DNA of 64,000 bases from Bdellovibrionia bacterium (GTDB lineage: Bacteria; Bdellovibrionota; Bdellovibrionia; Bdellovibrionales; JAGQZY01). The notes under the pieces were generated by a model, which did no database searches, was not told where the DNA came from, and saw only the letters and a program-made list of their open reading frames with translations. The stretch lies in assembly GCA_030427805.1 (NCBI GenBank), contig JAUICP010000002.1:1-64000 (forward strand), read 5' to 3'. Below, piece by piece: positions 51,927 to 61,680 of this stretch. How positions within the stretch are numbered: position 1 is the first letter of the stretch; each line of letters starts with the position of its first letter. Made by a program: the position numbers and the translations under genes.

Positions 51927-54900
51927 GTGTCCTAGGAAACTCATAAAAGAAATCACGGCCGGCAGAGCCAAAACAGTCATTAGGGTCGCAACAAAAAGTC
52001 CCCATCCCAACACCAAAGCGAGTGGTTGAATGAAAGTATCCAGACCACCCCACCCGTAGATCGTAGGAGCTAAACCTATTAATGTTGTCACAGTTGTAAT
52101 CGCAATGGCTCTTAGTCTTCTCACCCCTGCCTCGACAATGGCATCGTTAAACTCGTAGCCCTGTTGAATACGGGTTTGTACGAAGCTCAGTAAAATGATT
52201 GAGACATTAACCACAACTCCACTCAATCCAATGACTCCAATAAAAGCCATAAGTGAGGGGACCTGCCCGTGTAAGACGAGTGACCAAACAACTCCACAAA
52301 GACCAAAGGGTATGGCTATCAGAACTAAAAAGGGATAAACGACAGAATTAAAGGAAAGGCTGATAACCATGAAAATAATGAGAATGGCAATAATGTAGAG
52401 TTTCAGCGTGTCTCTAAGAGCGTTAATTCGATCTTGTTCTCCGCCACCTTGTTTAATTTTTACCGACGGATTATCCGCTCGCAGCTTTGCCACCATCGGG
52501 CGAATCATGGCGTTGACTTCTTTTCCTGTAATTACCTTTTCGTCGACTTCACCAAAGAGGGTGATTGTTCTGAGTCCATTGAGTCTCTGAATCGATGATG
52601 GACCAAACTCTTCTTCGACTTTGACAAAACTCTTCACCGGTAAAGATTGACCATTATTATTGCGCACCTTTAAATCGAGAATATCTTTTAAATCTCCAAC
52701 CTGAGAGGAGTCTATGCTAACTAGAAGCTCCACCTTCTCGTTGTCCTTTAAAATTTCGTTTGAAATCAAGCCTGTTGAAGCAGCAAAAATGGTTCGCGAA
52801 ATATCGTTGGGGTTCACTCCTTCAGAAACAGCATAGGTATTATCGACGACAAATCGATACTTTTTACTATCTCCGTCCGAATCCGTCTCGAGGCTTTCCG
52901 TACCCTCTATTTTTTCCAATTCAGATTTAAGGTAACTCACTATTTCGTTACCCTTTTCGAAACTTCTCGAAGCCACTTCAACTTGGATCGGCTTTCCAAT
53001 TGGTGGACCTGGACGATCGATTGCCACAGAAGTCTTAATTTTATTTTGCTTCGCATATTCAGCCGTTACCTTGCGAATATTTTTAACGATTTCTTTTTCT
53101 TTGTAGATAAAGTCCGGGTCAGAGACGAAAACAATGTTGATCATCGCCAAGTGTGAAGCATTCTGCTGACTACCAGCGGCTCCTCCTGTTCGCACTTGGC
53201 CAACAGTTGCATAAAGGCTATCAAAGGTTCCCTGGGAAACTTTTTTAAGCTCCGTACTCAATTCTTTAACCTTAATTGCAGTTTCTGAAACTGGCGTGTT
53301 CTTACTCAACTCAACTCGAACATTTAGACCGTTGAGACCCGATGCCGGGAAGAGCGTAAACTTCTGAAATAGAAAGGCACCCTGGACCATCGAGATAATC
53401 ATAAAAAGAGTCGTCGCCCCTAATATCAACCACCTTCTTTTAATACTCCAATGGAGATAGACTCGGTACCTTTCCTCTAAACGCGTAAAAAAACTACTCT
53501 TCTTTTTTTCTTTTTTAGGCCTCATGACTTCTTGGGCGTGAATAGGGAGGATTATCAATGCCTCAAACAAAGAAACCACGAGCATCGCGATAACTGTCAT
53601 AGGAATAACGCGCAAGAACTGCCCGATTATTTCCTTCATGAATAAGATCGGGAAAAAGGCAAAAATAGTCGTGAGCACTGTTGCCACAACGGGTATGGCG
53701 ATCTCACTTGTCCCTTTGACGGCAGCTTCTTTGGGCGAAAGTCCTTCTTCGACATATCGATAGATATTTTCGCAAACAACGATGGCGTCATCGACTAACA
53801 TTCCGAGGACGATAATCATTCCAACGACAACAAGAGTATTAATCGTACTCCCGAGAAGGTATATAATTGTTATACCTCCAAGAATGGCCACGGGAATACC
53901 AACGGCGGTGACAATCGACGAGCGCCAGTCCAAAGAGAGAATAAGTATCAAAGCTACAAAAACAAGACCAAAAATCGCATTCGACGTCACCGTGCCCAAG
54001 CGAGATCGAACTCGCTCCGATTCATCCGTATAGAGCTTATACTCGAGTCCCTCAGGTAAATTAACACGATACTTTTCAAGAGCTTCCCGAACACGATCCG
54101 TAGTGCTTACGATATCGGCGTTGGGATTTTTTACGACTGTCATTAGCACCGCGGTTTTGTCTTCGAAAATGCTTTCTTTCTGTACTCTCTCAGTTCCATA
54201 TTCAATTTTCGATATATCTTTGAGAGCAACGGATTGGCCCGAGTCATTGCTCCGAACGACAAAGTTCTTAAGCATCTCGATTTCACTGTAATCTCGACCG
54301 ACCGTAATATTACTCGCCTCAATAGGACTTTCAAAAAGTCCACCCGGCTTTTGCTTCGACCATTGGTTTAACCCGTTAATGACTTCAACCAACGTCATAT
54401 CGAAGCGATCTAGCTGTTCGGGTTGAGTTTGAATCTTGAGCTGGAGATCTTCGATCCCCTCATAGTTAACACTCTGAATGCCATCAAAAGTTTTGATAAA
54501 ATCTCTAAGCTTTTCGACTTCTAACTTAAAACGAAGGGGCTCTGCTTGACCATAGAGGGCCAGTCTAAGTACCGGAATATTTTCTGCCTTGATCTCGGTA
54601 ATGACCGGGTCTTCGACAACATCGGGCAAATCCCTAACTTGGCCAATTTGTCGACGAAGCTCATCGACCACTTCTTTAGGATTAGGATAGTCGTCATCGA
54701 TTTTAACCGAAATCGCGCCGGCACCGGTAAATGAAACAGATCGATATTCTTCAACACCATCTACGGAGTCGATCCTCTCCTCGATGGGGTCTATGACCAA
54801 TTCCTCTATGTCTGCTGGCGAAGCTCCCGGGTAAAATGCCGAAACTGCCACCCTGTTAAAATTCACATTGGGTCTAGCCTCTCGCTGTACAGAAAAAAGA

Positions 54901-54983
54901 GTAAGAACCCCTAATGCAACGATTAGGATCGTCAGATAGTGGACAAATAAACTCTTATCTATTAGGAACCTAAAAAAACTCAT
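51903..54983 (-). CDS. RND efflux transporter permease (AcrB/MexB type)
   Basis: 1026 residues, the usual length. Twelve membrane helices with two large periplasmic loops are clear; the TM4 proton-relay pair is present (GMLVDDAIVVCENI). It should export drugs, detergents or lipids from the periplasm, driven by protons. Its ATG overlaps the TolC-family gene's TGA, indicating coupling. No membrane fusion protein gene is adjacent, which is unusual for a complete tripartite pump. Confidence 0.95.
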   Translation of the reverse strand: MSFFRFLIDKSLFVHYLTILIVALGVLTLFSVQREARPNVNFNRVAVSAFYPGASPADIEELVIDPIEERIDSVDGVEEYRSVSFTGAGAISVKIDDDYPNPKEVVDELRRQIGQVRDLPDVVEDPVITEIKAENIPVLRLALYGQAEPLRFKLEVEKLRDFIKTFDGIQSVNYEGIEDLQLKIQTQPEQLDRFDMTLVEVINGLNQWSKQKPGGLFESPIEASNITVGRDYSEIEMLKNFVVRSNDSGQSVALKDISKIEYGTERVQKESIFEDKTAVLMTVVKNPNADIVSTTDRVREALEKYRVNLPEGLEYKLYTDESERVRSRLGTVTSNAIFGLVFVALILILSLDWRSSIVTAVGIPVAILGGITIIYLLGSTINTLVVVGMIIVLGMLVDDAIVVCENIYRYVEEGLSPKEAAVKGTSEIAIPVVATVLTTIFAFFPILFMKEIIGQFLRVIPMTVIAMLVVSLFEALIILPIHAQEVMRPKKEKKKSSFFTRLEERYRVYLHWSIKRRWLILGATTLFMIISMVQGAFLFQKFTLFPASGLNGLNVRVELSKNTPVSETAIKVKELSTELKKVSQGTFDSLYATVGQVRTGGAAGSQQNASHLAMINIVFVSDPDFIYKEKEIVKNIRKVTAEYAKQNKIKTSVAIDRPGPPIGKPIQVEVASRSFEKGNEIVSYLKSELEKIEGTESLETDSDGDSKKYRFVVDNTYAVSEGVNPNDISRTIFAASTGLISNEILKDNEKVELLVSIDSSQVGDLKDILDLKVRNNNGQSLPVKSFVKVEEEFGPSSIQRLNGLRTITLFGEVDEKVITGKEVNAMIRPMVAKLRADNPSVKIKQGGGEQDRINALRDTLKLYIIAILIIFMVISLSFNSVVYPFLVLIAIPFGLCGVVWSLVLHGQVPSLMAFIGVIGLSGVVVNVSIILLSFVQTRIQQGYEFNDAIVEAGVRRLRAIAITTVTTLIGLAPTIYGWGGLDTFIQPLALVLGWGLFVATLMTVLALPAVISFMSFLGHKKSPADS

Positions 54984-56461
54984 GAGTCCCTACCAACATA
55001 GGAATCAAAGAACTGGAACAAATCTAAATACTCGACAGCATTGATAATTATTTGCGTGCGAAGTTTAGCGAGTTCTTTTTGATTTTGAATTAAACCCTTT
55101 TGAAATTCAGTAAGCGTAAAAAAGTCGAGACGACCATTATTAAAATCTTTTTGCGCCTCTCTAAAGATCTGACGAGAGAGCTGCATATTGCTAACTTGTC
55201 TTTTGTAAATTTTAAAATCTTTACTGAGAGAAATTCTCAAGGTTTGTAGGCGAGACGATTTTTCAGCCTTCCTTTGCGCATAAGTCCTTTTACTCGATTC
55301 GAGTTGATTATAGCTAATTTGCTTTTCGATTTCACTCTTCTTAGAGCCAAAAGGCAGGTCTGTTGTTAGTGACACAAAAAAGTAAGGATTGTCAAAGCCA
55401 GTTAACTGCTCAGAGGCCACTGAAAATTCAGAATCGAGACCACTCGTACCTACCTTGACCTCAAGATCCAAGCGAGGAAGGGATCCACCCGTTGCTTCAT
55501 TGAGCCGACTCTCAAGACTTTCCAGCTGTAAATTCAATGCCTGAAGCTCTAAATCATTTTTTTCAAGGGATGCATCGGAGTTATCTTTGAATTGAGAATA
55601 GAGAACCTCGACATTTTGAAAATAGGAGTCCACGCTAATGGTCTTATAGCGGCTGTATTTAATATTGAAACGCACGTTAAAATTTTGGATGAGTTCAGCC
55701 AAAGCCTTTTCTAGAGAATCTACAACAATTCGACAGTTGTTTAACTCTTTTCGACTCAAAAGGTATTCTCTCTTTGAAATCGACCCTCGTTTGTTTTTCT
55801 GGGAAAGCTTCTTCGTTTGTACGCCAACTTGCTGACAGAGGTTTTCTTGAAGTTTAATTTCATCTTGTTTTTCTAGAACCTGAGCCAAAAGTAAAAGGCT
55901 CGAGGCCAATTGTGCCTTGATATTAAAGCGACTCTCTAAGTCCAATTGCTTCTTAGACTTGTTAAGTCGTTCTGCGCGATAGGCATAGCGACTCCCAAAA
56001 AGATCTCGCATGAGATCCATCTTAAAGCCAAGGTTAATTTCTGGATTGAGGTAATTGATTTCTGGGTTCGTTGGAAAGTTAATTCGATTATCAATGAAAG
56101 CGAGATTCAATGATGTTTCGACTCCCGATTCAAATAGCTTTTTAAAATTAGCGCCCAAAGAATAGGTTTGCAGTTGGTTCGGAGCAAATGGGTTCGATGC
56201 CGGTGACTGATCGTCTGTCATAGACGCCGTTAAGGTATTTGTTAGATCAAACTGACTCAACTCCAAGTCCTGACTGAGTACTTGAGCTTTTGAGGCCGAC
56301 TGAATACTCTCAATCGTGCGTGAGTTTTGTTTTACGTCATTTAAAAACTGATTGATAAAGGTGAGGTGACTCGCCTGAGACCGGGCTGTGTCGAGCCAAA
56401 AAAATAAGCTCATCAATAAAAGCGTGAAATTAAAAAGCAGTGGTCGGCCTAGTCTACTCAT
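54980..56461 (-). CDS. TolC-family outer-membrane efflux protein
   Basis: 493 residues with a signal peptide (LLFNFTLLLMSLFFW, ending near ARSQA). Long helices and repeated patterns match the TolC fold: LNLAFIDNRINFP as a barrel strand, LRISLSKDFKIYKRQVSNMQ as a coiled-coil helix and FFTLTEFQKGLIQNQKELA near the end. It forms the exit duct of efflux pumps. It is first in a two-gene operon with the RND transporter; its own promoter must lie in 56462-56548. The ribosome site is weak. Confidence 0.88.
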   Translation of the reverse strand: MSRLGRPLLFNFTLLLMSLFFWLDTARSQASHLTFINQFLNDVKQNSRTIESIQSASKAQVLSQDLELSQFDLTNTLTASMTDDQSPASNPFAPNQLQTYSLGANFKKLFESGVETSLNLAFIDNRINFPTNPEINYLNPEINLGFKMDLMRDLFGSRYAYRAERLNKSKKQLDLESRFNIKAQLASSLLLLAQVLEKQDEIKLQENLCQQVGVQTKKLSQKNKRGSISKREYLLSRKELNNCRIVVDSLEKALAELIQNFNVRFNIKYSRYKTISVDSYFQNVEVLYSQFKDNSDASLEKNDLELQALNLQLESLESRLNEATGGSLPRLDLEVKVGTSGLDSEFSVASEQLTGFDNPYFFVSLTTDLPFGSKKSEIEKQISYNQLESSKRTYAQRKAEKSSRLQTLRISLSKDFKIYKRQVSNMQLSRQIFREAQKDFNNGRLDFFTLTEFQKGLIQNQKELAKLRTQIIINAVEYLDLFQFFDSYVGRDS

Positions 56462-56548
56462 CAGAAGTTTAAGTTACCTTGAACAGACCTATTTACAATA
56501 AAAATCGATTCTTTGACTCTTGGTTTAAGAGATTAACTTCGGCAATCG

Positions 56549-56581
56549 AAAAAAAAAGCCATAGCCCGAGAGCTATGGCTT
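56549..56581 (-). terminator. Terminator after the 56608 gene
   Basis: A 10-bp perfect stem (56556-56565 with 56572-56581), a six-base loop and nine T on the minus strand. It separates the large exported protein gene from the TolC-RND operon. Confidence 0.93.
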
Positions 56582-56607
56582 GTAAAAAACGATACTTAAC
56601 TCAATCT

Positions 56608-58572
56608 TTAGAAACGATCGAGAAGACGCTGCAGAGCAGCTTTAGACTTCTTCGTCGCCCCTCTACAAATCGAAAACAATCCTTTACACGCCGGAAGCTC
56701 CTTTTCAACCGTACTAGCTGCTTGCTTGAGGGCATCCTGCACATCTGAACCAAACGAGCCAGAAACCTGGAGGGCTTCTTCAACGATAGAGTCACTATTG
56801 TTATTGTTAGTGAAGCGACCATCTCCTCGCGCTTCCCAATCAGCAAGAAACGCATTCTTAAGGATCTTAACGGCGTCCGCTTTTTGTGAACCAGACTCAA
56901 TCTCTTCGAGGACATTTACTACTTCTAAAGAAAGTTGCATTTCTTTGTTCATACCTGCCGCTCGAACCACTACAGGATAGGACTTTCTCAACTCAATTTC
57001 TCCCGAATTGAATCCACCTTGGGGGTCGACATCCACAAGAAACTTAGCATTTGTTTGCGCAACGACCGGCTCAGTCAACTTTGAAAGAGCAGGAATCAGA
57101 GCCTCTCCAGACCCTTCAGCAACGATTGTGTTTCTGCTTTTGTTGACAACTGAAACTGGGAGAGCTGCTTCTGCGCCACCGATATTTGTAGCTTGAGTAA
57201 CAACAACATTAAAACCAAGCCCTTGAACTTCAGCTGTAATATCAACTTGCTCAACAGAGCCTCTAGAAGCTAATGCATCGAAAGCATCACTATAGGCAGC
57301 AGACAAGGCTTGCTCGATCGCCGAACTAAATGCCGTGCGCGCCGATTGAGCCCAGCTTTCATTGTAACCGAATACATAACCTTCTTCTCTTGCTTGGGCG
57401 AAAAGTAAGTCTTGAGCAAATCGAAGACCTTCATCATAGGCCGCACGATCAATGTTTGACATATAGTCGCGGTATTTAATTGCGAAATCTCTGTTGTACT
57501 CACTAATCCATTCGCGTCTGAATTTTTCAGCAGCTTCTGAACCATTAGAATACTTCTCTCTAAGACCTCTGTAGTAATTGATTTCACTTGCGCTCGTTAA
57601 ACGACCGTCAGCCCAAAGCTGGAAAGCCCAAGAGCCAGACCAAGGCTCGACAACAGTGAATTGCGCATTACATGGATTATAGAACCAAGATCTCACATTG
57701 TCTGTTACTAGTAGATCCCAACCATAGTTAGTTCCATTTCGCGATTTGATATAGTTTTCAAAAGAAGAAAACTCATTTTGAATACGGCGATTCAAATCCA
57801 CTTCGACCTGAGCAGGTGAAGACCCTGGCTCAAATGGCATACTTGATGGAGCTTGAAAGTCCTCATTGGGAAGTCTTCCCATGCTTCCGTCACTAGGCAC
57901 GGATGCGCGGAATTGCTCGGCGACAAGCTGAGAAGCATAATTCGAAGCTCTTTGTGAAGCTGCACTCAATCCAGCTTCTTCACCCGAACCAGCACCTTCA
58001 CTAAGGCCTCGTTGACGGCCATCTTCGAAGCCGGGATAACCATCAAGTGATCTAGAACGACAATAAACACTTTGGAATTCTCTATAGAAACCATCTTGAA
58101 AACTCTGCATGGCCAGTGCCACTGGAAAGTTGTTCTCTTTAATTATGTTAACGACTTGTCGGGCAGGACCTGAAGCACGATCGTACATCTTTCCAAGACA
58201 CTCGTTATTACAAGATTCTTTTCCAGGAGAAGTTGAACCTCCAGAAGGAACAGTAAAACTGGCTCGCATCGTATTTCCGCTCGAAGTGGCAACTTCAATA
58301 ATAATGCTATCACCGGGAGCAGCATCGCGAGGACTAATCGTCCAATTTACACATTGATTATCACCGGTTGTTTCTGGGTGAGAAGTCTCTTTAATCACAG
58401 CATTTCGCGTAGAATTGTGAATTGAAAAAGCTCGGTTCTTACCGATTTGATTACCGTTAATTTGACAGGCATTGACGGCGTAGCCACTGCCAGTATCAGT
58501 GATTTCACCAGCAGCAAATGCGCTTACCGCTAATACAATAGTAGATATAATTGTTAATAAATGACGGAACAT
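56608..58572 (-). CDS. Large exported alanine-rich protein, unknown function
   Basis: 654 residues from ATG 58572, which has AGGAGG 6 bases upstream. A signal peptide ends near SAFAAG. A beta-rich N-terminal domain (25-120) is followed by a long alanine/tyrosine-rich helical region (160-430) with stretches like YDEGLRFAQDLLFAQAREEG, and a C-terminal region with charged helices and cysteines (PACKGLFSICRG). The first part looks like a small beta sandwich. A surface-adhesion or cell-wall role is possible. It has a strong terminator. Confidence 0.65.
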   Translation of the reverse strand: MFRHLLTIISTIVLAVSAFAAGEITDTGSGYAVNACQINGNQIGKNRAFSIHNSTRNAVIKETSHPETTGDNQCVNWTISPRDAAPGDSIIIEVATSSGNTMRASFTVPSGGSTSPGKESCNNECLGKMYDRASGPARQVVNIIKENNFPVALAMQSFQDGFYREFQSVYCRSRSLDGYPGFEDGRQRGLSEGAGSGEEAGLSAASQRASNYASQLVAEQFRASVPSDGSMGRLPNEDFQAPSSMPFEPGSSPAQVEVDLNRRIQNEFSSFENYIKSRNGTNYGWDLLVTDNVRSWFYNPCNAQFTVVEPWSGSWAFQLWADGRLTSASEINYYRGLREKYSNGSEAAEKFRREWISEYNRDFAIKYRDYMSNIDRAAYDEGLRFAQDLLFAQAREEGYVFGYNESWAQSARTAFSSAIEQALSAAYSDAFDALASRGSVEQVDITAEVQGLGFNVVVTQATNIGGAEAALPVSVVNKSRNTIVAEGSGEALIPALSKLTEPVVAQTNAKFLVDVDPQGGFNSGEIELRKSYPVVVRAAGMNKEMQLSLEVVNVLEEIESGSQKADAVKILKNAFLADWEARGDGRFTNNNNSDSIVEEALQVSGSFGSDVQDALKQAASTVEKELPACKGLFSICRGATKKSKAALQRLLDRF

Positions 58573-58687
58573 GGGGCCTCCTAAAACCAATAAAACTTAA
58601 CGCACAGTGCCATAGTGGGTCCTGGGCCGCCATTTAAAATGTGAAATCAGAAAATTTAACAAAAGGGAGTGAAAGGACTACAAATTC

Positions 58688-59086
58688 CTAAATGAGCTGC
58701 TCGTTGGCCTCTCTGAGAACAATTTCCTCGAGATCGTTGAGATTGACTGGCTTACGAAGAAGGTCTTTCACCCCTAAATCGAGGTAGGACTTAAGATCTT
58801 CCTTATCGAATCCAGAGAGAAAATAAATTGTCGATTTCTTATCCTCTGGAAGCTGCTGGATCGTCTCGGCTACTTTTACGCCTCCTCCATCGGGCATTCT
58901 AATATCTGAAAAAACAACAGTAAATTTTTGCTTCTCAAGCTCGGCGACAGCGTCAGCCACCTTCGTTGCCTGCTTGACCTCAACAGCCTCAAAACCGTGG
59001 TCATTGAGCACGATTTCCAGGTACTCGGCAATTGCTTCTGAAATGTCTATTTGGTCATCTACAACCAAAACTTTAATAGCCTTCAA
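58688..59086 (-). CDS. Single-domain response regulator
   Basis: 132 residues, a stand-alone receiver domain. The acidic pocket (D10, D11), phosphoacceptor D61 (VVFSDIRMP) and K112 (RKPVNL) are present. It has no output domain and likely acts as a CheY-like messenger or phosphate relay. It starts 8 bases after the kinase gene's stop, with GAGG at the junction 6 bases before TTG. The kinase upstream is surely its partner. Confidence 0.93.
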   Translation of the reverse strand: MKAIKVLVVDDQIDISEAIAEYLEIVLNDHGFEAVEVKQATKVADAVAELEKQKFTVVFSDIRMPDGGGVKVAETIQQLPEDKKSTIYFLSGFDKEDLKSYLDLGVKDLLRKPVNLNDLEEIVLREANEQLI

Positions 59087-59094
59087 AGTTTACC

Positions 59095-60948
59095 TCAATT
59101 CAATGGAAGCTTAATTACAAACTCCGTAAACTTTCCTTTTTCCGAGTTACATTCAACGAGTCCGCCTAGTTTTTCTACTTCCGTTTTCACGGAATCTAAA
59201 CCGACCCCTCGCCCTGATATATCCGATAAATTCTCCTTCGAACTAAATCCAGGGAGAAATAAAATTTTCCAAGCCTCTTTATTATCGTACAAGTCTTTGA
59301 CCAACTTTTTATCGATTCCATCTTTACTGAGAGCTTTTTCAAAAATCTTTTCTGAGTCAATTCCGGCACCGTCATCTTTAACAGAAAAAACCAAGCAACC
59401 TTGATTTTCAACAACATTTACTTCCACTTCACCACGCTCACTCTTTCCTTGTTCGCGGCGAACATCTATATCTTCAATCCCGTGATCGATGGCATTTCGT
59501 AAAAAATGAATCAACACCTTATCGAGTTCCGAATATATTTCTCTAGGAATTGGCAAATAGTCGGACTTCACCTTAACGATTACGGATTTCCCAAGTTGGT
59601 CAGCTAACTTCCCTCCCTGCTCAACCCAAGTATCAACGAGCTTAGAAGCTTCGATAGAATCTATCTGCTTCAGTAGCTTTAATGACTTCGCCACTTGCTT
59701 ATAATTGAGGAGCCCACAGAGTTCCTCATAGACAGGACGATCCATGCATACCCCAAGAAGACGCCGACGCAATTCCTCATTAATTTCCTGTAGAAGACCC
59801 CTCGCCTTTTGCGCCTCATCCTTGAATATCTCGTGTTTCTTCTCGACATCAAGTAACGAAAAAGGTTTAGCTGAAAGAGAAGTTTCTAAATTATGACAAG
59901 CTGACTTCATTTCATCGAGGGCAAAAAGGCCCGATAGCCCCTTAGCATTATGTAGACGTCGCATAAGATATGCCGCCTCTTTTAACACTTGTTCCTCTGG
60001 GTTTGCATCCTCTAGTAGATTGAAGAAGTTAGATTCGATTTCGAAATAGAGATCTAATAAATTTAAGTAAGAGTCAGGATTGTCATAGATCTTTGCAAGC
60101 TTGAGCTGCTGCATTTCCATTTGTTGGTTGATCATCTCAAGTTCTCGCTGCATTGTAATATCTTCGACACCAATATCAATTGCGACAATGTTATCTTCCC
60201 CTTCGTAACAAGGAAAATAGGTCAACTTATAAATTCTTTTCTCTCCCTCATTTTCGAGGCTAATTTCTTGATCTAACAACTGAGAAATATCATCAAAAGT
60301 CATCATATGATTTGAAAACAACAATTGATAGTAATCAAACCAGTTCGACTTTCTCTCTTCATCCTTTGAAAACAATAGATCCTGAATTTTAAGCCCCGTT
60401 AAATTACTCTCGTTAAAATATCGAGCACACTGTATTGAGTAATCTTTTGAAATCACTCCCTCCTGATTGACCTTAACCAAACCTTGAGGAGAGTGATGAA
60501 GTACTTCGCTAAGTCTACTATTCACGGATTGTACTCGTCCCGACATTTGTAAGAAGAGTGTTTTCCAAAGAGTGGGAACATCATTAACGACCTCGAGAAA
60601 ATCCTCTTTGTCGATCTTTAAAATCGTGCTTTCCTGCAATGTAGTGACGGTCGCACTCGCAACCTGGCTGGGAATCAAACAGGACATTTCACCAAAGCAT
60701 TGCTTGGTATCGATCATTGCCACCATCTCGTCGTTAACTACAACTTTAACTGCACCCGACTTTAAGAAGAATACTGCTGTGGCCGATGCTCCCTGCTCGA
60801 GAAACTGATACTCCGAAGGCATACGCTCCTCTTTAAGCACAGCACAGAGCTTGAGAACTTCAGAATCAGAGAGATGGGCAAAAAGCGGAAAACTTTTTAC
60901 AAACTCAATATTTTCATCTGTTGGTTCATCAAATTTTGGTTCGCCGAT
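59095..60948 (-). CDS. CheA-like histidine kinase with cNMP-binding-like and PAS domains, apparently starting at ATC
   Basis: About 617 residues. Residues 15-130 form a cyclic-nucleotide-binding domain (FGEMSCL present, but the phosphate-binding arginine of RSA is alanine). A PAS-like region (145-265) follows, then an Hpt domain (H333 in RRLHNAKGLSG), and a CheA-type ATPase with N box HFLRNAIDHGIE and GRGVGLDSV. The first GTG is at 60840, but the CNBD's first helix (FVKSFPLFAHLSDSEV) is encoded upstream in frame. The only start there with a site is ATC 60948, 8 bases after GGAG. Confidence 0.85.
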   Translation of the reverse strand: MGEPKFDEPTDENIEFVKSFPLFAHLSDSEVLKLCAVLKEERMPSEYQFLEQGASATAVFFLKSGAVKVVVNDEMVAMIDTKQCFGEMSCLIPSQVASATVTTLQESTILKIDKEDFLEVVNDVPTLWKTLFLQMSGRVQSVNSRLSEVLHHSPQGLVKVNQEGVISKDYSIQCARYFNESNLTGLKIQDLLFSKDEERKSNWFDYYQLLFSNHMMTFDDISQLLDQEISLENEGEKRIYKLTYFPCYEGEDNIVAIDIGVEDITMQRELEMINQQMEMQQLKLAKIYDNPDSYLNLLDLYFEIESNFFNLLEDANPEEQVLKEAAYLMRRLHNAKGLSGLFALDEMKSACHNLETSLSAKPFSLLDVEKKHEIFKDEAQKARGLLQEINEELRRRLLGVCMDRPVYEELCGLLNYKQVAKSLKLLKQIDSIEASKLVDTWVEQGGKLADQLGKSVIVKVKSDYLPIPREIYSELDKVLIHFLRNAIDHGIEDIDVRREQGKSERGEVEVNVVENQGCLVFSVKDDGAGIDSEKIFEKALSKDGIDKKLVKDLYDNKEAWKILFLPGFSSKENLSDISGRGVGLDSVKTEVEKLGGLVECNSEKGKFTEFVIKLPLN

Positions 60949-61047
60949 AGTACTATCTCCGTTAAGACTTTATCGGCAAAATATGAATTGTTTAGGAGTC
61001 TAGCTCGACGAGGGTCCTGCTCTAGAACCCTCTAATTTAAAGGATTC

Positions 61048-61533
61048 TCACTGCAAACAACACTTCTTATATTTCTTGCCACTACCACACGGGCAAGGGT
61101 CGTTTCTCCCTACTTTGGGCTGGGTTCTAACGTAGGTCTTTTCTGAGAGGTCTTCGCCATCCATGTAGTACCAACGACCATCATTATGGCGGAAATAACT
61201 ATGTTCGTGGTGCACCAGCTGCCGAAGATCGTTTGAATAGTGAGCCTTAAACTCTACCCACCCTTCTTTCTGCCCCTCTCCGCCGGCTTTTTCACTTAAG
61301 ACCTCCAACTTATCCCACTGATTTTGTCTCGACCAACTTTTGATTCCTTCAAAGTCGAGTTCATTTCGAGTTTTTGGATGGTGAGTTTCTTTAATAAAGT
61401 CAATATTCCCAGAGGCGTAGGCCGAATAGCGGGCCCGCATCAAACTCTCAGCAGTCGAAGCTAAAGTCGGGTCAGCGTGAATGGGTTCACAACAATCACT
61501 AAAAGGTTTTTCATTTCCACAATAACAGTTCAT
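61048..61533 (-). CDS. ychJ: YchJ-family SEC-C protein
   Basis: 161 residues, the standard length. The N-terminal [13 protein letters not shown] and C-terminal [14 protein letters not shown] are SEC-C-type zinc motifs. Between them lies an NTF2-like domain ([21 protein letters not shown]). The molecular function of YchJ is not established; zinc-mediated protein binding is likely. It is upstream of the kinase gene on the same strand but separated by about 100 bases. Confidence 0.95.
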   Translation of the reverse strand: MNCYCGNEKPFSDCCEPIHADPTLASTAESLMRARYSAYASGNIDFIKETHHPKTRNELDFEGIKSWSRQNQWDKLEVLSEKAGGEGQKEGWVEFKAHYSNDLRQLVHHEHSYFRHNDGRWYYMDGEDLSEKTYVRTQPKVGRNDPCPCGSGKKYKKCCLQ

Positions 61534-61680
61534 AACTATCCTTTAACCGAATCACTTTTATCTGACAAAAAAGAAAGCTGACGCCTCGCATAGGTTTACA
61601 GCTTATTCCAAAATATTTGGACATGAGCAATTGAGACTTTCTATAGTAATCAAAGCAAATATCCAAATAAAGGACATTCA

